Part shown: piece after piece, positions 8,032 to 16,549 of the stretch
Layout of the letters: every line of letters starts with the position of its first letter
Numbering within the stretch: the first letter of the stretch is position 1
Assembly (NCBI GenBank): GCA_051025295.1
Contig: JBMGJV010000001.1
Direction: 5' to 3' (one strand)
Source of the DNA: KBS-83 sp051025295
Lineage (GTDB): Bacteria; Acidobacteriota; Terriglobia; Terriglobales; Acidobacteriaceae
Length of the DNA: 64,000 bases
The notes under the pieces: model-generated
Databases searched by the model: none
Told to the model about the DNA's origin: nothing
Seen by the model: the letters and a program-made list of their open reading frames with translations, nothing else
Program-made: the position numbers and the translations under genes

Positions 8032-9507
8032 TCAGAACTCGACGTGGCAGCGCACAGACGGCACCCACACCGGGCCGCGATCGCGGTTGTAGCCCGGGTT
8101 GTTGACGTGCGACGCGGCCAGCGCGAAGAACAGCCCGCGCCACGCATGGGTGTTGTAGTACGCCTCTTCCGTAGTCTCGCGCCCATAGCTCAGCTGGCCA
8201 TCCCCGAGCAGGAAGCCAAGGCCGCCATCGGCCAAATAGTTCTGGTGATCGCGCTTGATGCCATTCGTGACGAAGGCCAGCCCCGCCTTGTCCGACCTGC
8301 GATTCCACTGCGTGCCGTCGTAGTCAGCCCCCAGCAGGATGGTCTGGTCGACCTCGGTGTAGGCAAAGGACTCATGCTTGCCCTCGTTCCAGCCAAAACG
8401 TCCGGCCGCCCGAAGGTGGTCTGTGAGCTGCTGCTCGATGTTGTAACCAAAGCCGTACTTTGCTGCCCCGACGTGCTCATGGCGCGTGATGATCGGGGTA
8501 GGGTCGCTGCCATCCACGTAGGCAGTGACTGCCTCGCGATATGAGCCCATGTGGGCGTTGTTGCGGAAGGCCAGCACACGCTGGACGCCAGCGCGACCGG
8601 GCAACAGGCCGCGGCGCAGTTCAAACTCCCAGTTCTGGCCACGAGCGCGGCGCAGTGCCCAGTCGAGGCTGATGCCGTTGGCGACGGTTGGCATAGCGGC
8701 CGCTGCATAACGCGCCGCCCAGTCGCGGTCCTGGTACTCGAGGACCGCCGCATACGTGTAGCCGCGCGTGTCGGCGGCGTAGTCCCACGCGCCGTTGTTA
8801 TCGATGGTCCAGTTGGTGAACTGCTGATGGCTGTCGCTGAGGATGCTGTTGATGTCGAGCACGTCGGGCAGCGACATCTTGCCGAGCCGCACATCGAGCC
8901 GCCGCACCGGAACCTCAGTGGCGAGCGCAAGCGGGCTCCGCGCGTTCTCGGTCATCTCGTCCGTGAAGCCGATGGTCTGGTGAATCTGCACGCGCGAGAC
9001 GTAGGGCTTGGAGCCGAGGTTCGGGTTGCGCACCACATCCAGGTTGGTGAAGCCAGCCAGGCCGAGCGCCTGGCTCAGCCCGCGGCCACCCGACGACTCC
9101 AGGTCGAGGATGAAGTCAGTGTTGTAGCGCTTGCTGCGGGTCGAAGGCTCGCCACCACGCAGCCGCTCGAGCTGGTAGCCGAGGTAGAGCGTGCCCAGCA
9201 GCGAGGTCTTGTACTCGCCGCCGTTGCGGAAGCTGTTTGGCCCCTGGTAAGGCGAATGGAAGCCCGGATGCGCCTGAAAGATGACGTTGGCCTGCCCCGA
9301 AAGCAGCCAAGGGGCGACCACGGAGTGGGCAAACATGGTGGTCGTGCCCTGGTTGTGACCCGGCGACTCGGCCGAACTGGCCGTCGCATGTCCGCCACCA
9401 GCGGCCTGCCCCAGCGCCACCGCCGCGCCCAGCGAGCAAGCAGCAACCCCGGTCAGCCAGCGCGCAATCCGGCCCTTTGCTTTGCTGTTCACGGCTCGGG
9501 CTGGCAC
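8032..9507 (-). CDS. Carbohydrate-selective porin, OprB-like
   Basis: A 491-residue outer-membrane protein with a signal peptide (basic start, WLTGVAACSLGAAVALGQ). The early strand GQANVIFQAHPGFHSPYQGPNSF is a hallmark of OprB-type sugar porins. It is followed by many alternating beta segments and an aromatic terminus (CHVEF) suitable for BAM recognition. The ATG at 9507 is the only start giving a normal signal peptide. It is convergent with tetR (17 bp apart) and stands alone, so no substrate can be assigned from neighbours. Confidence 0.85.
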   Translation of the reverse strand: MPARAVNSKAKGRIARWLTGVAACSLGAAVALGQAAGGGHATASSAESPGHNQGTTTMFAHSVVAPWLLSGQANVIFQAHPGFHSPYQGPNSFRNGGEYKTSLLGTLYLGYQLERLRGGEPSTRSKRYNTDFILDLESSGGRGLSQALGLAGFTNLDVVRNPNLGSKPYVSRVQIHQTIGFTDEMTENARSPLALATEVPVRRLDVRLGKMSLPDVLDINSILSDSHQQFTNWTIDNNGAWDYAADTRGYTYAAVLEYQDRDWAARYAAAAMPTVANGISLDWALRRARGQNWEFELRRGLLPGRAGVQRVLAFRNNAHMGSYREAVTAYVDGSDPTPIITRHEHVGAAKYGFGYNIEQQLTDHLRAAGRFGWNEGKHESFAYTEVDQTILLGADYDGTQWNRRSDKAGLAFVTNGIKRDHQNYLADGGLGFLLGDGQLSYGRETTEEAYYNTHAWRGLFFALAASHVNNPGYNRDRGPVWVPSVRCHVEF

Positions 9508-9869
9508 GCGGACTGGGCTCCTGGACAGATGCGAGGCGACGGCAGCCTCACCTTAGTTTTCGACAGCTTTGGCATCCGGCCTGTGCATCTCCGCACCGGC
9601 CTTTGCTCTCTTCGTCTTATCACGTGGGCCGAAGTTCGCGTCACCATGTCGCAGTGAATTCAGCAACTTAGCCTCTGCTAAACCGCAGCCCTCGGAGCTC
9701 ACCTGGTGGCGCGGGCAGCTTTTGAAGGGGGTGCGGTTTTCCACCAAACTGGACCGGTATCCCACAAACGTGGGTTCCGGTTTGCAACCCGAATACCCCG
9801 TCCGTAAGGTTTGCGTTCTAAAGTTTCTGGCCTATCTTTGCGAAAGAAATTCTTGCTAAGAGGGTAGAA
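9508..9869. other. Gene-free divergent control region
   Basis: 362 bp between the porin and the lipoprotein gene. It should carry both promoters. The right half (about 9770-9860) is distinctly lower in GC than its surroundings. A small inverted repeat (CCCAC with GTGGG, about 9757-9774) is the only symmetry noted, and no convincing coding sequence is present. Confidence 0.5.
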
Positions 9870-10439
9870 ATGACACGGCAGCTCACAAATCTGGCAGGTC
9901 TGGCAGCAATCGCGGGTGCTCTGACGCTTCTTGGATCCGGTTGTGGCGACAGAACAGAGATGAGCAAAGAGAACTTCGCTCACGTGCTGAACGAAGACTA
10001 CTCGGCCAATGCCGACTGCCTCTTCACCAAGCCGCTCCACTACCCGTTCGAGATGCAGGCAGGCGACAAGCTGCTGGGCGACGTCCACCACAAGCTGGAC
10101 GCGCTGACCGCGGCCGGCCTGCTGACGCGTACCGCCCAGGCTGGCAGCCTGCACTATGAGCTGACCCTGACCGGCCAGCAGGTTCCAGGCAATGGCCGCT
10201 TCTGCTATGGCAAGCGCCAGGTGACCAGCGTCGACACGTATTCCACCCCAACCGAGCACAACGGCAACCGCTTTACGAAGGTCGAGTACCACTTCGTCGA
10301 GAAGAACAGCCCGGACTGGGCCAAGGTGCAGGCCATCCAGAGCGCCTTCCCAGCCGTCGCCAAGGCCGTGGCTGACGAGGCGGTCGACCATGCCACGCTC
10401 GTCCTGACCCCGGACGGCTGGGTGCGCAACGAGGACTAG
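9870..10439 (+). CDS. Hypothetical lipoprotein
   Basis: A 189-residue exported protein. A hydrophobic signal (LAGLAAIAGALTLLGSGC) ends in a lipobox-like GSGC with Cys25, followed by GDRTEMSKENF. The mature part contains two further cysteines (in NADCLF and GRFCYGK) that could form a disulphide. No enzyme motif is seen. The Shine-Dalgarno GAGGGTAG lies just before the ATG. A strong terminator follows at 10550, so it is a single-gene unit. Confidence 0.8.
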   Translation: MTRQLTNLAGLAAIAGALTLLGSGCGDRTEMSKENFAHVLNEDYSANADCLFTKPLHYPFEMQAGDKLLGDVHHKLDALTAAGLLTRTAQAGSLHYELTLTGQQVPGNGRFCYGKRQVTSVDTYSTPTEHNGNRFTKVEYHFVEKNSPDWAKVQAIQSAFPAVAKAVADEAVDHATLVLTPDGWVRNED

Positions 10440-10549
10440 TTCCGGTCCGCCGCAGACGCGCCGCGCGCCGACAAAGTTTGCTCTTTCACCCGCAAACCCA
10501 CCAACCCACAACCCGACCGGACCGGCGTTCTGTCAGCGCCCATCCCAAC

Positions 10550-10587
10550 CCAGGACCCGGGCTCATGCCCGGGTCCTGGCGCGTTTT
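10550..10587 (+). terminator. Strong rho-independent terminator
   Basis: A 13-bp perfect stem, CCAGGACCCGGGC with GCCCGGGTCCTGG, has a TCAT tetraloop and is followed by CGCG then TTTT. It ends the lipoprotein transcript ahead of the convergent DUF3857 gene. Confidence 0.85.
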
Positions 10588-10624
10588 GGGGACGAACACC
10601 TGGTTTGCTTGCAGCGTCAACCAC

Positions 10625-13600
10625 TCAGGGCTGGGTGATCTGTGAGACATCGGCCAGATTTGCCTCCGCGCTGGGAAGGACCACCAGGAGGCAGTCTTTC
10701 GAACCAGTCGTGCACGCGAGTACGCCTCGCGCCAGCACCCTAGCCTTCGAGCCAGGGGGCAGCGCCACCCGGTAGCTGAGCGGCAGCAGCGTCGGCACGA
10801 TCTTTTTGAGGGCATCGTTGCCCTTCAGGAAGCGGACATCCGGGGCGCCGCTGTTCCCAAAAAGGAACAGGAAATCTGCTGACGCATACTCGCCCTTGAG
10901 CGGGCTGGCGACGCGATAGGTCCGCACCGCAGCGATCGGGTCGGCTCCTTGGGGTCCAGGGGGCTCCGGTTTCTCCTTCACTCCCTCGGCCGTCAGGGCC
11001 GCGACACGTGCGGTAGCGTTCGCCTTTTTGTCCGCACCCGCGGGCGGAAGGGCGCGGTTTCCCATCAGTTTGAGCACCTGACGCCAGACGGTGAGCGACT
11101 CCGCCTTCTCACCACGCGCTTCGGCGAGCGTGGCGAGGTGCTCCCCGATCTCGATGTCGGGGGATAGCACCCAGGCGAGACGAATGAATGGTTCGGCATC
11201 GTTGGCTTTCTGTTGCTTGTAGAGGATCCATCCCAGCGTGTCCCAGTTCGCCACCAGGCTGGCGGTGTTGAGGAAGTCCTCCGGCTTCACACTCCCGAGG
11301 GCGACCGATGCGCTGCGCGACTCGAGCAGGGCGATGGCCTTGCGGCTCGCCGCTTCGGCCGCGTCCAGATCGACACCGGATTGCGCAAGCTCGTATGCCG
11401 CGGAGTTCAGTATCCCAGCGTTGTCGCTCTTGTCCATCGCCGCGTGCATCGTGGCCTTGCCAGCCTCTGTGTCGCCCGCCAATAACTGCGCCCGGGCAAG
11501 CTGGATCTGGTAGCCAGCCGGCTCGGACGACCGCTTGATCGCCTGGTCGAAGGCGTCCTCCGCCTGCTTGTACTGCTTCTGGCCAACAGCGAGGCCGCCA
11601 AGCATGGCGTAGGCACGCGGGTCCGCCGGATCGGCGCGGCTCCACGAGCCGATCGCATTGCGCATGCCGTCGTAATCGCCGGTGAAGCTAAGCAGACCGC
11701 AGAGCACGGGATAGGCGCCGAAGTTCTCCGGGTGGTACTCGATCTCCTTCCGGTAATCGGCGATGGCCTTCGGCTTGTCGTACCAGTCCAGGCGACCGTA
11801 TTCGAACCAGAGGCCGAACTGACGTTCATTCTTCTGCTTCACCTGGTCGAGCAGGGCACGGGCACCCTGCACATCGTGCGCCTGTTCCTTTTCAAACGCC
11901 TGCCGGATCAGGTCGGCCGACGCGTGGTCATCCGTCGCAGTGGTGCCCGCGACCTTCACCTCACTGCCGATCAGTTGCATCATCTGTCCGGCATCGTCGC
12001 TGACGGCCTTGAGGAAGTCGCGATACGCCGCAAAGTCGCTCACCGGCAGCTCACGCTGCTTGTAACGCAGCGTGCGATCCAGGTGCAGCGTATGGCCGGT
12101 CAGGGTGGCGGTCGAGGTGTACTCGGCGAAGGGCGTGTCCTTGTGCACATCCGGTGGCGGCTGAATGGAGTAGCCGGCGGGCAGCTCGAGCGTGAGCTTG
12201 ACGACATTCTCAGCTACCGAATCGAGCTCGATAGCGCGCTTCGGCGGCGTCGCATCCTCGGCCAGCTTGGCCTCAAAGGCGGGACTCATGCCGGTGATGC
12301 GGCGATTGGGCCAGTCCCCGAAGTCCTTGCGCGTGTAGTCGTAGCTCAGGCGAAAGGGCTCGCCGGTCTTCTCCGGCACGCTCGCATCCACGGCACTCAC
12401 ATCCCCGGCAAAGCCGCGGTTGTAGGAGATCTGCTGCGAGACTTGCATCCACTGCGCACGCGCGATGGAGTGATACACCATGCGGAAGATGACTTCTGCA
12501 TCGCCGCGCATGCTGAGATCGAAGTGCGCCGTGAGCGTGCCGTTGGCATCGAGCTTGCCCGTGATCGTCTCGTGCAGGAAGCCAGGGACCGGCAGCGAGG
12601 CCGGGGTGCGCACCAGGGCGGCATCGCCGGTGGGCGGAACCGGCAGGGCGAGCTTGTCGCGCAGATTCACGAGCAGCACGCGTGCGGGCGCCACCTCGGG
12701 GGTCGCATCCAGCCACACATCGCGGGTCGCTGCGGCATCGCGCAGCTTGACCAGCGTGATCATGTGATCGAACTGCAGCATCGGGATCGCTTCGTTCACG
12801 CGCAACGAGCTGGAGATCAGGACTGGCTCAGCCTCGATCTTTTCGGCAGCCAGCATGGCCTGGAGCAACGTGTGCTTGTCCTTGCAGTCACCGTACTGGT
12901 TACGAAACACCTCCGCGGCTGTGTGCGGCTGCAGCCGCCCCACGCCCAGCGAGACCGCTATGTAGCGGTACTGGGTGGCGACATAACGGTAGAGGGCATC
13001 GACCTTCGCATCATCCGTTGTGAGACCGCGGGTGAGCTCGTCGGCCTTGGCCTGGATCGCCGCATCGGGCGTGGCACGCTCCTTGAAGAGCCCCCGATAC
13101 CAGGCACCAAACTCTGCCCAGGTCTTGAAGCTGCTGATGGCGAAGTCAGGCGAGAAAGTCTCCTGCACCAGGTTGACGGCGGCGGTGGTGTCCTTCTCCT
13201 GCTTCTTCGGGTAATCCGCGAGGGTGTTGTGCTCCCACCGATAGACACGCTCCGTACCCTGCTCGTGGATCACGGGCTTCGCATCCTTGCTGAATACGGT
13301 CACGGGCACATCGCGCGGAACAAAGACTTCGCTGACCTCAGAGACGACCGGGATCCCTCGCGTGAACTCGCCGGGGTACCAGAACGCTCCGGGAGTATCC
13401 GCATTCGTTCCTGTCAGGGTGACCTGATATTCGAGCGTGTCGCCCACACCCAGGGATTGCACCGGAAGCTGCTTCATCCGGAGGTCGCTGTACATGGGCG
13501 CCTGCTGCGTCACAGGCAGCGGCACCTCCTGCGCATCGTCGGCTTCGGATGGGATGACCTGGCCCGAGGGTTTGCGCACCCGCACATAGTCGAAGTGAAC

Positions 13601-13897
13601 AGTGGTGGTGAGCGCGCCGAACGGAATCGAGATGATGCCCGCAGTGCGCACGCCCGCATCGGACTGAATGCGTTCGCGCACCGACCAGGTACGGACGCTT
13701 GAGCCATCTCTCGCAAAGTGAGAGACGACGTGGCTCTCCTCCATCACCAACGCCTCGGCCGAGAGGTCCGGCCTGGAAGGCTTGGCGACCTCTGGCATGG
13801 AGGCACCGGCCGCGCGCGGCAGTGCACTCAGGAGAACGGCAGGAAGGCACAAGAAGGCAGCAAACCTGGAGACCAGGAACACGGTACGGACCGGCAT
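10625..13897 (-). CDS. Exported DUF3857 / transglutaminase-like / TPR protein
   Basis: A 1090-residue protein. The signal peptide covers about residues 1-32. A DUF3857-type beta domain spans about 50-230 (VPLPVTQQAPMYSDLRMKQL). A transglutaminase-like core spans about 265-390 with catalytic Cys338 in NQYGDCKDKHTLL and His378 in QFDHMITLV. A beta-rich linker is followed by TPR repeats from about 690 to 1000 (for example DPRAYAMLGGLAVGQKQYKQ). The domain order is common in acidobacterial and Bacteroidetes periplasmic proteins; the biochemical role is not established, though a periplasmic protease or transamidase is plausible. It is a single-gene unit. Confidence 0.88.
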   Translation of the reverse strand: MPVRTVFLVSRFAAFLCLPAVLLSALPRAAGASMPEVAKPSRPDLSAEALVMEESHVVSHFARDGSSVRTWSVRERIQSDAGVRTAGIISIPFGALTTTVHFDYVRVRKPSGQVIPSEADDAQEVPLPVTQQAPMYSDLRMKQLPVQSLGVGDTLEYQVTLTGTNADTPGAFWYPGEFTRGIPVVSEVSEVFVPRDVPVTVFSKDAKPVIHEQGTERVYRWEHNTLADYPKKQEKDTTAAVNLVQETFSPDFAISSFKTWAEFGAWYRGLFKERATPDAAIQAKADELTRGLTTDDAKVDALYRYVATQYRYIAVSLGVGRLQPHTAAEVFRNQYGDCKDKHTLLQAMLAAEKIEAEPVLISSSLRVNEAIPMLQFDHMITLVKLRDAAATRDVWLDATPEVAPARVLLVNLRDKLALPVPPTGDAALVRTPASLPVPGFLHETITGKLDANGTLTAHFDLSMRGDAEVIFRMVYHSIARAQWMQVSQQISYNRGFAGDVSAVDASVPEKTGEPFRLSYDYTRKDFGDWPNRRITGMSPAFEAKLAEDATPPKRAIELDSVAENVVKLTLELPAGYSIQPPPDVHKDTPFAEYTSTATLTGHTLHLDRTLRYKQRELPVSDFAAYRDFLKAVSDDAGQMMQLIGSEVKVAGTTATDDHASADLIRQAFEKEQAHDVQGARALLDQVKQKNERQFGLWFEYGRLDWYDKPKAIADYRKEIEYHPENFGAYPVLCGLLSFTGDYDGMRNAIGSWSRADPADPRAYAMLGGLAVGQKQYKQAEDAFDQAIKRSSEPAGYQIQLARAQLLAGDTEAGKATMHAAMDKSDNAGILNSAAYELAQSGVDLDAAEAASRKAIALLESRSASVALGSVKPEDFLNTASLVANWDTLGWILYKQQKANDAEPFIRLAWVLSPDIEIGEHLATLAEARGEKAESLTVWRQVLKLMGNRALPPAGADKKANATARVAALTAEGVKEKPEPPGPQGADPIAAVRTYRVASPLKGEYASADFLFLFGNSGAPDVRFLKGNDALKKIVPTLLPLSYRVALPPGSKARVLARGVLACTTGSKDCLLVVLPSAEANLADVSQITQP

Positions 13898-14041
13898 GAT
13901 GGCTGCTTATAGCGCAGAGACAAGCGCTTCGCCTAGGAAATAGCTACCCACACCCGCACGAATGGTGCTGGCCTCACGGGCGGGCGTACTGTGGGTTGCT
14001 CTGGCGGAATACCTCTGGTCTCCCACGGTAAGGCTCAGGTC

Positions 14042-14893
14042 TCAGGATTTGGGACGACGTCCGATGGCCACGCGGGGGATGCCCTGCAGGTCGGGAAGGA
14101 ACTGCGGCGATGTGTAGCCAGCGTCGATCAACAAGTTGGCAATGGCGTCCTGCTGGCCGTGGCCGATCTCGAGTAGCAGGCGGCCGCCGGGGTGGAGGTG
14201 GAGGATTGCCTGCGGGATGAGCCGGCGGTAGATCGCCAGTCCATCGGTGCCGGCGAAGAGCGCGAGCGCCGGTTCGTAGTCGCGGACCTGCGGCTCGAGC
14301 GCCTCCGTCTCCGCGACATACGGCGGGTTCGAAACGATGCAGTCGAACGGCGGCTCCTCATCTAAGGCGCCGAAGAGGTCGGACTCGACAAATCGGACGC
14401 GGTCCGCGGCGCCGAGTTGCTGTGCGTTCTGCTCGGCAATCGCCAGCGCTGCGGTGGATAGGTCCACCGCGATGAGCTCCGCTCGCGGCAGCTCAAGCGC
14501 GAGCGTGATGGCCAGAATGCCGGAGCCGGTGCCAATGTCGAGCACGCGCGCCGGCGCAGGCGCGAGTGCGAGCACGGCCTCGACCAGGTGCTCTGTCTCC
14601 GGGCGGGGGATCAGGACTGCGGGCGAGACGGCGAACGAGCGGCCATAGAACTCCTGCACGCCGGTGATGTACTGGATCGGCTCCTGGTGAACACGGCGAG
14701 CGATGGCTGCATCGTAGATCGCGAGTTGTGCGTCCGTGAGCGCGTGATCGGGATGCGTGAGGAGAGCGGTACGCGTCTGTCCGGCTGTATGGAGCAGCAA
14801 CAGCTCCGCATCACGGCGCGCCGTCTCGGCTGGGCTGCCGGACGCAAGGAGCTGGGCGATGCCGCGGTCGAGCGCGGCGCGAAGCGTGATCAT
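14042..14893 (-). CDS. prmC: Peptide chain release factor N5-glutamine methyltransferase
   Basis: A 283-residue SAM-dependent enzyme that methylates the glutamine of the GGQ motif in release factors. It has an N-terminal helical domain and the SAM motif VLDIGTGSGILAI (about 117-129). The catalytic NPPY is at 189-192 in CIVSNPPYVAE, and PRPETEHLVEAVL is also typical of PrmC/HemK. The ATG at 14893 gives the usual length; an earlier in-frame ATG would add 34 unlikely residues. It is not next to prfA, which lies 10 kb away on the same strand, unlike the common prfA-prmC order. Confidence 0.93.
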   Translation of the reverse strand: MITLRAALDRGIAQLLASGSPAETARRDAELLLLHTAGQTRTALLTHPDHALTDAQLAIYDAAIARRVHQEPIQYITGVQEFYGRSFAVSPAVLIPRPETEHLVEAVLALAPAPARVLDIGTGSGILAITLALELPRAELIAVDLSTAALAIAEQNAQQLGAADRVRFVESDLFGALDEEPPFDCIVSNPPYVAETEALEPQVRDYEPALALFAGTDGLAIYRRLIPQAILHLHPGGRLLLEIGHGQQDAIANLLIDAGYTSPQFLPDLQGIPRVAIGRRPKS

Positions 14894-14983
14894 GGAGAGT
14901 GGAAGCGAAGTACGGATACTCGCATGCCCGGGGGCGAGCGCTGCCTGCCAACTGGCGCGGGCAGCGGGCTTCTGGGGCCGGAA

Positions 14984-14992
14984 TGCTATACT
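14984..14992 (+). promoter_or_regulatory. Extended -10 promoter for the helicase
   Basis: TGCTATACT matches the extended -10 pattern TGnTATAAT with one change. No good -35 lies 16-18 bp upstream. Transcription starting near 15000 would give a leader of about 325 nt for the helicase gene at 15325. Confidence 0.45.
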
Positions 14993-15324
14993 CACTGTAA
15001 CGCTCTCAGTCAGGGAGGCAGTCGGCGCTTCGTCTGCGCCCGCCCCTGCGCCTCGAGCGTTGCCCTCCGTGTAGCAGTTTTGACGCGTGTCGCGTGGAGG
15101 GAGTCAGCCCAGTGGACGATGAGGGCTGGCGAAGAGGATCGTTCGGCAAGAGCGGGATCGGTCGGAATCGCAACCGGTCATAGTGACAAAATCACCCACC
15201 GTTTTTCCCAGACGCACATAAGAACAGGCGCACCCCCGGGCGTTTCACGAGTTGAAACGACACGCGCCCGGACCAGGCAGGCCGCCGTGCATGCAGAGCC
15301 AGAGTCGCTCTGCCAAGGAACAGA
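14993..15324 (+). other. Long structured leader of the helicase gene
   Basis: No convincing reading frame is present. The most evident fold is at 15236-15271: CCGGGC pairs with GCCCGG and, inside it, GTTTCA pairs with TGAAAC around a 5-base loop, with a 7-base bulge on the 3' side. A weaker hairpin around GTGACAAAATCAC, flanked by CGGT and ACCG and followed by five T (about 15175-15207), resembles an attenuator. Long structured leaders are known for cold-inducible helicase genes; regulation here is inferred. Confidence 0.4.
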
Positions 15325-16449
15325 TTGAACACATTTCAAGAAATGCCCCTTTCCCCGCTGACGCAGAAGCGTCTGGCGGCTTTGAACTTCGTGACCCCGA
15401 CCCCCGTACAGTCCGGCGCCATCGGACCGGCCCTTGAAGGACGCGACGTCCTGGCAACCGCGCAGACCGGTACCGGCAAGACGCTGAGCTTCCTGATCCC
15501 GATTCTGGAGCGGCTGCAGAAGACCCCCGGCAAACAGCCACTGGGTCTCGTCCTGCTGCCCACGCGCGAGCTGGCCATGCAGGTGGAGAAGGTCGTCCGC
15601 CAGCTGGTTCCGGATGGACAGACCCGCGTCGCCCTCGTGGTTGGCGGACTGGCAGAAGGCCCGCAGCTCGACGCACTGCGTCGCGGTGTGCGGCTGATCG
15701 TCGCGACCCCCGGCCGGCTCGAGGACTTCCTCGATCGTCGCCTGGTCTCGCTGTCGTCGATCGAAGTGCTCGTGCTCGATGAGTGCGATCGCATGCTGGA
15801 CATGGGCTTCCGCCCCTCAATCGGCCGCATCATCTCGACCATCCCGGCAGCGCGTCAGACGCTCTGCTACTCGGCCACACTGAATCGCGACATGCGTGAA
15901 GTGGTCCGTGACTACCTCAGGGATCCGGCGCGCATCGACATCTCGACCGAACTGAAGCCTGCCGCGAGCGTCTCGTTGCAGATCTTCGAGGTGGAGAAGG
16001 AGAAAAAGCCGGAGTTGCTCGAGCATCTGCTGCTCGAAAACAAGGGGAGCTTCCTCGTCTTCACCCGCACCAAGCATGGCGCGGACCGGCTGGCCAAGCG
16101 GCTGTCGCGCGAAGGGCACACAGCAGGGCGCATCCATGGCGACCGCACGCAGGCCCAGCGCGTTGCAGCACTGAAGAGCTTCGCGGACGGCTCGCATCGC
16201 GTGCTGGTCGCGACCGATGTGGCAGCACGTGGCATCGATGTGCCGCACGTGGCGCACGTGGTCAACTACGACCTGCCGCGTGAGCCGGAAGACTTCGTGC
16301 ACCGCGTGGGCCGCACTGGCCGCGCTTCAAAGACAGGCACGGCGCACACCTTCGCCATGCCGGAAGAGCGGGCCGAGGTGCGCAAGATCGAGCGCGTTCT
16401 CGCGGTGACGATGAAGCGCTTCCGCGTGAAGGCAACGACGACCGCCTAA
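15325..16449 (+). CDS. DEAD-box-type ATP-dependent RNA helicase with DECD motif II
   Basis: A 374-residue RhlE-like RNA helicase with two RecA domains and almost no tail. It has the Q motif (FVTPTPVQ), Walker A AQTGTGKT (46-53), PTREL, motif Ib TPGR, SAT (183-185), ARGID and HRVGRTGR. Motif II is DECD at 152-155 instead of DEAD. DECD occurs in some eukaryotic paralogues such as UAP56, but is rare in bacterial members. The start is TTG, preceded by AAGGAA at a spacing of 4; the ATG six codons later has no Shine-Dalgarno. Likely roles are RNA unwinding in ribosome assembly or cold adaptation. Confidence 0.92.
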   Translation: MNTFQEMPLSPLTQKRLAALNFVTPTPVQSGAIGPALEGRDVLATAQTGTGKTLSFLIPILERLQKTPGKQPLGLVLLPTRELAMQVEKVVRQLVPDGQTRVALVVGGLAEGPQLDALRRGVRLIVATPGRLEDFLDRRLVSLSSIEVLVLDECDRMLDMGFRPSIGRIISTIPAARQTLCYSATLNRDMREVVRDYLRDPARIDISTELKPAASVSLQIFEVEKEKKPELLEHLLLENKGSFLVFTRTKHGADRLAKRLSREGHTAGRIHGDRTQAQRVAALKSFADGSHRVLVATDVAARGIDVPHVAHVVNYDLPREPEDFVHRVGRTGRASKTGTAHTFAMPEERAEVRKIERVLAVTMKRFRVKATTTA

Positions 16450-16487
16450 GTCGGCCGTCTGTACGGCAGCACCGGATCGAAAACAGG

Positions 16488-16527
16488 AGGGGCACAGAGC
16501 GAACCTGCTCTGTGCCCCTTTCTTCTT
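16488..16527 (+). terminator. Rho-independent terminator of the helicase
   Basis: A 13-bp perfect stem, AGGGGCACAGAGC (16488-16500) with GCTCTGTGCCCCT (16507-16519), has a 6-base loop and is followed by a T-rich tail (TTCTTCTT). Confidence 0.85.
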
Positions 16528-16549
16528 GGCTTCTGTGTTGTGACGATTG

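Noticed and set aside
11732..13702. A 656-codon plus-strand frame opposite the DUF3857 gene
   Set aside because: Shadow of the minus-strand gene, with no motifs.
14993..15324. Possible RNase P RNA, tmRNA or 6S RNA in the helicase leader
   Set aside because: None of the conserved core sequences of those RNAs could be found.
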